Source: Natrinema soli (lineage in GTDB: Archaea; Halobacteriota; Halobacteria; Halobacteriales; Natrialbaceae). Taken from it: 9,397 nt of DNA. The notes below the pieces were generated by a model. The model did not search any database, had not been told where the DNA came from, and worked only from the letters and a program-made list of their open reading frames with translations. The stretch covers positions 1 to 9,397 of the forward strand of contig NZ_JAQIVI010000591.1 in assembly GCF_028618695.1 (NCBI RefSeq). The letters run 5' to 3'. Positions 4,810 to 9,397 of this stretch are shown piece after piece (within the stretch, counting starts at the first letter, position 1; every line of letters begins with the position of its first letter). The position numbers were made by a program, and so were the translations under genes.

Positions 4810-5805
4810 ATGGAGACGCGAAAAGTCCAGGTGACTGGCGGGTCGACGTACACCGTTTCGCTGCCGAAAACATGGGCGACCGACAACGGCGTGAGCAGCG
4901 GGACGACGGTCGAGTTCTATCCCGAGGACGACGAACTGCTCCTCACTCCCGAACGCGAAACGCGCCGACAAGAGGGGACGATGGACGTCTCCGGGCTCGG
5001 GGACGAACAGCTCATGCGGGCGGTGATGACGATGTACGTCAGCGGCTTCGACGTCATCTCGCTGGAGGCAGGCCGGATCACGACCGAGCAGCGCAGCGCG
5101 ATCCGCGATGCGACCCAGCGACTCGTCGGGGTCGAGGTGCTCGAGGAAACCAGTGACAGCGTGGTCATCCAGGACCTCCTCGACTCCTCGGAGCTGTCGA
5201 TCGTCAACGCCGTCACGCGGATGCGCCTGATCGCCAAATCGATGCTCGAGGACGCGGTGACCGCGCTGATCGAAAACGACGACGACATCGCTCGCGACGT
5301 GATCGAGCGCGACGACGACGTCGACCGGCTCTGGCTCGTTGTCTCGCGGATCTTCCGCGCGACGCTGCGATCGCCCCGCGCCGTCGAGGAACTGGGCGTC
5401 TCACGCGAGGCCTGTTTCGACTTCCACTCGAGCGCCCGCCAGCTCGAGCGGATCGCCGACCACGCCGTCAAGATCAGCGATATCGCGCTCAAACTCGACG
5501 AGCTTCCCGCCGACGTGGCCGACGCCCTCTACGGACTCCACGCCGAAGCCACGAGCGTCTTCGACCAGTCGATGGACGCGCTGTTCGCCGACGAGTCCGA
5601 GGAGGCGAACCGGCTCGGGCACGACGCCCTCGCGGCCGTCCTCGAGATCGACGATCACACCCGACAGATCGACGATACGCTTCGCGATCTCGAGCCAGCA
5701 CAGGCCCAGTCGCTGGGGCTGATCGTCGACTCGCTGTCCAGAAGCGCCGACTACGGCGGCAACATCGCCGAGACGGCGTTACAGAAGGCGGCACCGCGGC
5801 CCTGA
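4810..5805 (+). CDS. phoU: AbrB-PhoU phosphate uptake regulator
   Basis: The 331-residue protein has two parts. Residues 1-55 are a SpoVT/AbrB-type swapped-hairpin DNA-binding domain: KVQVTGGSTYTVSLPKTWA, then an acidic strand ending ELLLTPE. The rest is PhoU-like: all-helical, with the metal-binding signature LERIADHAVKISD (E213, D217) in the first three-helix bundle and LSRSADYGGNIAE (D314, E321) in the second. The usual Glu of the second E-x3-D motif is Ser310, so that site may be weakened. PhoU proteins restrain phosphate import by PstSCAB; the AbrB fusion, typical of halophilic archaea, probably lets the protein act directly on DNA. There is no pst transporter gene in the window. The nearest relatives by function are ppk1 and the phosphatase, about 1.2 kb upstream. 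The start is supported by the TATA box at 4781-4787. Confidence 0.92.
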   Translation: METRKVQVTGGSTYTVSLPKTWATDNGVSSGTTVEFYPEDDELLLTPERETRRQEGTMDVSGLGDEQLMRAVMTMYVSGFDVISLEAGRITTEQRSAIRDATQRLVGVEVLEETSDSVVIQDLLDSSELSIVNAVTRMRLIAKSMLEDAVTALIENDDDIARDVIERDDDVDRLWLVVSRIFRATLRSPRAVEELGVSREACFDFHSSARQLERIADHAVKISDIALKLDELPADVADALYGLHAEATSVFDQSMDALFADESEEANRLGHDALAAVLEIDDHTRQIDDTLRDLEPAQAQSLGLIVDSLSRSADYGGNIAETALQKAAPRP

Positions 5806-5863
5806 ATCCGCGGCAGCGCCGCTCGGGAACAGTGCGCAAAAACCGACAGAAAACCGTCGATCG
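5806..5863. terminator. Convergent intergenic terminator region (phoU / rps8e)
   Basis: Two converging genes end 58 bases apart. On the minus strand, two T runs (complementary to A runs at 5838-5842 and 5850-5853) follow the S8e stop, the U-rich pattern expected for archaeal termination. On the plus side, GCGGC/GCCGC (5810-5814 and 5818-5822) forms a small 5-bp hairpin after the phoU stop. Confidence 0.5.
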
Positions 5864-6238
5864 CTACTCCTCGAGGAGAACGGCGTTGACCTGACCGGTC
5901 TGACCGGGTCGGGACCGGACGCGGGCTCGACCCTCGCTCGTCTCGATGACGGCTCCCTTGGTGATGATGTTCCGGCGGATATAGTTCGGGTTGGCGTCGT
6001 TCTCGACGACGTCCTCGATATCCGCGGGCACCGTCTCGTCGCCCTTGTTGACGCTCGCGACGTTCGTGGCGAGCGCTCGCGTCTTCGTACCGTTACCGCG
6101 GACGTCGACGGTCCGGAATCGCGGCTCGCCGACCTCGGTCTCAGTCGGCAGTCGGCCGAGTTCGTCCTTGCGGCGATTTCGAACGTTCTTCAGTCGGCCG
6201 CCGGTTCGCTTGCGCGTAGAGCGTCCCTGATCTTGCAT
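5864..6238 (-). CDS. rps8e: 30S ribosomal protein S8e
   Basis: The minus-strand ATG at 6238-6236 begins MQDQGRSTRKRTGGRLKNVR, the basic, highly conserved start of archaeal/eukaryal S8e. It continues with LGRLPTETEVG, RFRTVDVRGNGTKTRALAT, a central NKGDETVPADIEDVVENDAN segment, and ANPNYIRRNIITKGAVIET. The end is RVRSRPGQTGQVNAVLLEE. The 124-residue length is normal for haloarchaea. The frame continues two codons upstream to a TTG, but the family consensus starts at this Met, so I use the ATG. S8e is a component of the small ribosomal subunit. It stands alone here, divergent from the histidine kinase and convergent with phoU. Confidence 0.97.
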   Translation of the reverse strand: MQDQGRSTRKRTGGRLKNVRNRRKDELGRLPTETEVGEPRFRTVDVRGNGTKTRALATNVASVNKGDETVPADIEDVVENDANPNYIRRNIITKGAVIETSEGRARVRSRPGQTGQVNAVLLEE

Positions 6239-6355
6239 ACCCAATCAAAATCCTGGCGTCTACTTGAATGCACTGCTACGACCTTTTGCTCTGCGGGCGC
6301 GGTAAGCGGATGTCGACACCCTCTTTCTGGCTATCACAAACGCTTGGGCCATCTG

Positions 6356-6553
6356 TCACGCCTCCGTCGCCTCCGCTCTATAGGAGTCGGGTTCACTTCG
6401 ACTCCCCCAATCACATCTCTTCCATCGAGCGATTCCGGTCACTGAGGCACTACGGTAGTCGATTTCGCGTGTCGTTGCTAGACGTCCGAACTGATCGGTC
6501 AGTCTTCGGACCGTCTCGAGAACTCGTTCTTCGGATACTTTCAAGCCAGTCAC
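6356..6553 (-). pseudogene. Probable remnant of a homing-endonuclease-associated (HNH) repeat protein
   Basis: On the minus strand, from a GTG at 6553, the frame reads VTGLKVSEERVLETVRRL, then TDQFGRLATTREIDYRSAS, before changing to unrelated sequence and ending at a TGA (6356-6358). The pattern (a helix of the type LLEALRRLADELGR, then TPTTREID and YSxxTYxRRFGSW) is that of the short repeats associated with homing endonucleases and common in haloarchaeal accessory proteins. The expected second half, with a W-x-x-A-I-x-x-A-G ending, is missing in this frame. Another frame at 6417-6388 reads DVIGGVEVNP, which resembles that missing end. This suggests a frameshift or small deletion in an old gene. 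The call rests on recalled consensus, so it is tentative. Confidence 0.35.
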
Positions 6554-6742
6554 CTTTTCGAGTCCGCGTCTCTGCTGCGTTCGTCGTCTGGAATGATTCC
6601 GATCGAGAGATTGCAACTATCGGATCGGGAACTGCTCGTCTTCGTTGCCGAACAGTAGTGCGATATCAATCGTCTGTACTGAACGGTAACTACGTATATG
6701 AACTGAACATCGAATTAGTATTCACTGGTCAATTCAAAAGGG

Positions 6743-6748
6743 CTATAG
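6743..6748 (+). promoter_or_regulatory. TATA-like element of the histidine kinase
   Basis: CTATAG is centred about 26 bases before the ATG at 6772, which fits a leaderless transcript. It supports starting the kinase there and not further upstream in the long open frame. Confidence 0.45.
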
Positions 6749-6771
6749 TTGGTCATCTCCCAATCACTTCA

Positions 6772-7959
6772 ATGCGCCTCTGGAACCGCTTCGCGGGCGT
6801 TATTGGTGGGCGGAATGTGATTCTAGCTCTCGGTGGGCTGTACCTCATACTTGTTGTGGGCTGGGTGTTCATGCCGACTTCTCCAGAGATGGCTCCTGTG
6901 AATACTCTCATCGTTGCCAGCTTTATCGGCGGTTCTGGTGCCATCCTCCTCGTGGGCGGATATCGATTGCCCCGCACCGACATCCACCCGAGATTCTACT
7001 CCACTATTGCCGGCTGGTGTCTCGTCGGTATTGGGATAATGCTCGCCATCCTCGCGCTTTACAAGTTCCAGCCCGGTCCAAGCATCTCCAACCCAATTCG
7101 ATCTGTGCTTATACTTACGGGGTTCAGTTCCGTCGCCGGATACGGTGTGGGGACGTACGCTGCGCATGCGAAAACACGGGCCCATCAACTTGAACGACAA
7201 AATCGTCTGCTGGAACAAACCCAAAGACAACTCGAAGAATCGAACCAACGGCTCGAGCAGTTTGCGTACGCCGCATCTCACGATCTGCAAGAGCCGCTCC
7301 GAATGGTTTCAAGTTATCTGGAACTTATCGAGCGCCGATACGGCGATGAACTCGACGAAGATGGTGAAGAGTTCCTCGACTACGCGATCGACGGATCGGA
7401 ACGAATGAAAGAGATGATCGATGGGCTGCTCGAATATTCACGTGTAGACACGCAGGGTGACCCATTCGAACCCGTTGCTCTCGACGAGGTGCTTGCAAAC
7501 GTTCGCCAGGATCTCGAACTACAGATCGATGAGACCAACGCCACTATCGAAACCGACGAGTTACCACGCATTGAGGGTGATGAGAGCCAGTTACGCCAAC
7601 TCTTTCAGAATCTCCTTTCGAACGCGATTGAGTATACTGGCGACGAACCGCCACGGATCGTCGTTTCCGCTGAGCGCGATACCGAGGAATGGATCATTTC
7701 GGTTCGTGATAACGGCATCGGGATCGATCCAGAGGATCAAGACCGCGTCTTCGAGGTATTCCAACGGCTTCACAGCCAGGAAGAGCATTCGGGGACGGGA
7801 ATCGGACTCGCACTCTGTAAACGAATTGTCGAACGACATAATGGCGAGATTCGGGTTGATTCCACGCCCGGCGAAGGGACGATGTTCACGTTTTCGTTAC
7901 CAGCAGTGACCGATAGGGTGGATACCCGCTCTACACAAAGCGGTTCAACATCGACCTAA
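6772..7959 (+). CDS. Membrane-bound sensor histidine kinase
   Basis: From the ATG at 6772 the product has 395 residues. Four hydrophobic segments (about 15-33, 43-64, 76-97 and 109-131) form a compact membrane sensor with short loops. A coiled coil (about 138-163, HQLERQNRLLEQTQRQLEE) leads to a HisKA dimerisation domain with the phospho-accepting H170 in ASHDLQEPLRM, of the phytochrome-like subtype. The HATPase domain has the N box QNLLSNAIEY (N280, N284), G1 DNGIGID (313-319), the F-box VFQRLH and G2 GTGIGLALC (341-349). All catalytic elements are intact. No PAS, GAF, HAMP or receiver domain is present, and no response regulator is nearby, so partner and stimulus are unknown. An upstream in-frame extension to 6268 is rejected as coding. 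The gene is less GC-rich than its neighbours (53% at 7321-7380), suggesting transfer or relaxed codon selection. Confidence 0.9.
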   Translation: MRLWNRFAGVIGGRNVILALGGLYLILVVGWVFMPTSPEMAPVNTLIVASFIGGSGAILLVGGYRLPRTDIHPRFYSTIAGWCLVGIGIMLAILALYKFQPGPSISNPIRSVLILTGFSSVAGYGVGTYAAHAKTRAHQLERQNRLLEQTQRQLEESNQRLEQFAYAASHDLQEPLRMVSSYLELIERRYGDELDEDGEEFLDYAIDGSERMKEMIDGLLEYSRVDTQGDPFEPVALDEVLANVRQDLELQIDETNATIETDELPRIEGDESQLRQLFQNLLSNAIEYTGDEPPRIVVSAERDTEEWIISVRDNGIGIDPEDQDRVFEVFQRLHSQEEHSGTGIGLALCKRIVERHNGEIRVDSTPGEGTMFTFSLPAVTDRVDTRSTQSGSTST

Positions 7960-8165
7960 ACAGTCTATTCGAGTCAGCCTCGTAACCGACCCAGCCTCGT
8001 AACTGACCGTATGCCTCGATCTTCGCTGCGATTAGCCGGTTGGAAACGTATTGGCCGGGTCGATTGACCTGTCCACACCGCTAAGGGGCCAAAACGGCTC
8101 GTCCGTCCCCGCTCCAGAAATCACTTCCCTCGCATCTCTCGATTGCCACTGAGAAACGACAGTCG
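7960..8165. other. Convergent intergenic region with tandem repeat
   Basis: These 206 bases separate two converging genes. They hold the 17-bp tandem duplication described separately and no recognisable gene. No strong terminator hairpin or T tract is seen on the plus side. ACGG/CCGT around 8092-8104 is only a 4-bp stem. Confidence 0.4.
7975..8008. repeat. Tandem 17-bp duplication
   Basis: CAGCCTCGTAACCGACC (7975-7991) is followed immediately by CAGCCTCGTAACTGACC (7992-8008), with one difference (C to T). It starts 15 bases after the kinase stop codon. A recent slippage duplication is the simplest explanation. An element footprint or a duplicated processing site is possible. Confidence 0.8.
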
Positions 8166-9397
8166 TCATTCGTCCGGAACCAGACAGTACGCGTGGCCGG
8201 GCTCCTCGAGCACCGTCTCCTCGTCGTCATTGTAGTAGTTCGAGAAGGCGCCGCGCTCGGCGTAGTAGATCCGGCCGTCGCGGGGGATCGCGCCGCTGGT
8301 GACGTGGCCGCGGTTTTCGACCCGCCAGCGCCGGTTTCCGGTTTCTCTGTCGAGTGCGTATAGGTGGGTGTCGTAGGAGCCGACGAGTATCGTTTCGGCC
8401 GTGGCGGTGATCGAGCCGATAACGTGGCCGTCGACGTCCGTCGACCACAGTTCGTCGCCGGTCGCGGCCTCGAGCGCGTAGACGTGGTGGCTATCGCTAC
8501 CAACGTAGACGACTCCTCGGTCAGGGTCGATCGCCGGATTCGACATGACGACGTCGCCGGTGTCGAACGACCACTCCTCGTTGCCGTCGGCGAGATCGAG
8601 GCGGTAGAACCGGCCGTCCCAGGAGCCGACGAACGCCGCGCCGTCGTACGTCGGGATCGTTCCCTTGATCTGCGCACCGAGATTGAACCGGCCGTCGGCC
8701 ATCGATTCCCCGTCGGGACCGCCCTCGCCGCCCGCCTGGAACGACCAGGCGAACTCGAGGGAGGGAAACTCCCAGCAGTAGACGACGCCGTCGTTGGAGC
8801 CGGTGACGAGCCGGCCGGCCTCGCAGTCGATCGCGGGCGAGGGATGGGGCATTCCCCAGATGCGGTCGTCGCTCCAGGTCGGATTCCCGGTCGCGGCGTC
8901 GACCTCCCACAGCGCGCCGCTGGCGGGATTCTTGTGTTCGGTGAGGAGGTAGAGCGAGCCGTCGACGTACGCGGGGCTCGAGCCGATCGCGATCGCATCG
9001 CCGAACTCGCGCATTCGGGTGTGCCAGATCGTGGTTCCGGAGTCGACGTCGACGGCGTAGAGTTCGCCGTCGTAGCCGCCGATGTAGGCGGTGCCGTCGG
9101 CGATCGCCGGCGTTCCGTGGAAGCCGAGGCTTCTGCCGGCTCCCGTCTCGAGGTTCCAACGGTGTTCGCCGGTCGGTCTGACGGCGTGAATCCGACCGTC
9201 GTCGCCGGCGATCAGCACCGTCTCGCCGCCGGGCGTCGGCCGGGGCGTCGATTTGGCCGCGGTGTGGCCGATGCGGTTGACCGGGAACGACCAGTCGACG
9301 GTCACCGATGACGGAACGGTTTCCTCGGGGTAGTAGCCGTACCGTCGCAGTCCGCGACGGAACATCGACACGTCGTCGTCCGCCGGCAGCGGCACGT
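8166..9397 (-). CDS. PQQ-like beta-propeller repeat protein, 5' end probably outside the window
   Basis: The minus-strand frame is open from the window edge to a TGA at 8168-8166 and gives at least 409 residues. It consists of PQQ-type repeats with a strand motif like Y-A-x-D-x-x-T-G-x-x-x-W. The blade-closing Trp residues fall at about 35, 80, 124, 174, 217, 275, 317 and 357 (counting from the GTG at 9395), with clear examples in LYAVDVDSGTTIW, VYALEAATGDELW and LYALDRETGNRRW. Eight such strands fit an eight-bladed propeller. Such domains bind PQQ in quinoprotein dehydrogenases or act as scaffolds, like BamB. No dehydrogenase catalytic domain is visible, so this is probably a scaffold or a secreted/anchored protein. 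The GTG at 9395 and ATG at 9365 are possible starts, but MFRRGLRRYGYYPEETVP looks internal to the family's N-terminal region. A signal peptide or lipobox, if any, lies beyond the edge. Confidence 0.85.
   Translation of the reverse strand, partial: VPLPADDDVSMFRRGLRRYGYYPEETVPSSVTVDWSFPVNRIGHTAAKSTPRPTPGGETVLIAGDDGRIHAVRPTGEHRWNLETGAGRSLGFHGTPAIADGTAYIGGYDGELYAVDVDSGTTIWHTRMREFGDAIAIGSSPAYVDGSLYLLTEHKNPASGALWEVDAATGNPTWSDDRIWGMPHPSPAIDCEAGRLVTGSNDGVVYCWEFPSLEFAWSFQAGGEGGPDGESMADGRFNLGAQIKGTIPTYDGAAFVGSWDGRFYRLDLADGNEEWSFDTGDVVMSNPAIDPDRGVVYVGSDSHHVYALEAATGDELWSTDVDGHVIGSITATAETILVGSYDTHLYALDRETGNRRWRVENRGHVTSGAIPRDGRIYYAERGAFSNYYNDDEETVLEEPGHAYCLVPDE

Larger units (their letters stand above)
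6239..6771. other. Lower-GC gap between rps8e and the histidine kinase
   Basis: No intact gene is supported in these 533 bases. They contain the divergent upstream sequences of rps8e and the histidine kinase and the presumed repeat-protein remnant on the minus strand. The base composition drops sharply toward the right: bases 6661-6720 are 37% GC by hand count, against 65% for 8461-8520. The plus-strand frame of the kinase stays open back to 6268, but its translation has low acidity and no recognisable domain. The region looks like imported or decaying DNA. Confidence 0.5.

Noticed and set aside
4725..5156. 143-codon frame overlapping the start of the PhoU gene
   Set aside because: Out of frame with the AbrB-PhoU gene and Arg-rich after residue 40; a shadow.
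6239..6244. TTG start two codons upstream in rps8e
   Set aside because: S8e homologs start at the M-x-D-Q-G-R-S methionine; ATG at 6238 is preferred.
6285..6330. tRNA-like GC-rich segment upstream of the kinase
   Set aside because: No cloverleaf, T-loop (GTTCRA) or acceptor pairing could be drawn.
8081..8998. 305-codon minus-strand frame overlapping the propeller gene
   Set aside because: Same strand, shifted frame, Arg/Ser/Thr/Pro-rich translation typical of an out-of-frame reading.
8364..9311. 315-codon plus-strand open frame opposite the propeller gene
   Set aside because: The minus strand encodes eight clear PQQ-type repeats; this frame is its complementary shadow.

Overview
The window looks like chromosomal DNA from a haloarchaeon. 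The coding DNA is GC-rich and rich in GATC and CTCGAG-type words. The proteins are strongly acidic. There is an archaeal-type ribosomal protein S8e, an archaeal riboflavin-pathway reductase, an AbrB-PhoU fusion typical of halophilic archaea and a small DUF7511-like haloarchaeal protein. Several genes have a TATA-like element about 26 bases before the start codon, as expected for leaderless archaeal transcripts. A Natrinema/Haloterrigena-like genus is a guess from style only.

Layout. Bases 1-196 (minus) hold the start of a RibD-C-type reductase (arfC) that runs off the left edge. A divergent intergenic region with a tandem 18-bp repeat and a TATA box leads into a plus-strand pair: a PPP-family metallophosphatase (433-1125) and, 12 bases later, a polyphosphate kinase PPK1 with a ~148-residue acidic N-terminal extension (1138-3639). 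Bases 3640-4020 have no full gene. They hold a cluster of five hairpins and a 38-residue ORF, which I read as a relic of an IS200/IS605 (IS1341/TnpB-type) element. Three more inverted repeats precede a DUF7511-like gene (4234-4461). A promoter-bearing gap leads to an AbrB-PhoU phosphate regulator (4810-5805), which converges on ribosomal protein S8e (5864-6238, minus).

The right third is different in character. Bases 6239-6771 are lower in GC and hold a probable remnant of a homing-endonuclease-associated repeat protein on the minus strand. A four-helix membrane histidine kinase follows (6772-7959). A short region with a 17-bp tandem duplication separates it from a minus-strand PQQ-type beta-propeller protein (8166 to the right edge, start probably outside the window).

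Functional reading. The phosphatase, PPK1 and PhoU genes form a phosphate/polyphosphate neighbourhood interrupted by the mobile-element relic. The histidine kinase has no response regulator in the window. I see no tRNA, rRNA, CRISPR array, intact transposase or complete defence system. The most unusual material is the structured non-coding DNA at 3640-4170, the extension on PPK1, and the Asn in place of the usual catalytic His in the phosphatase.
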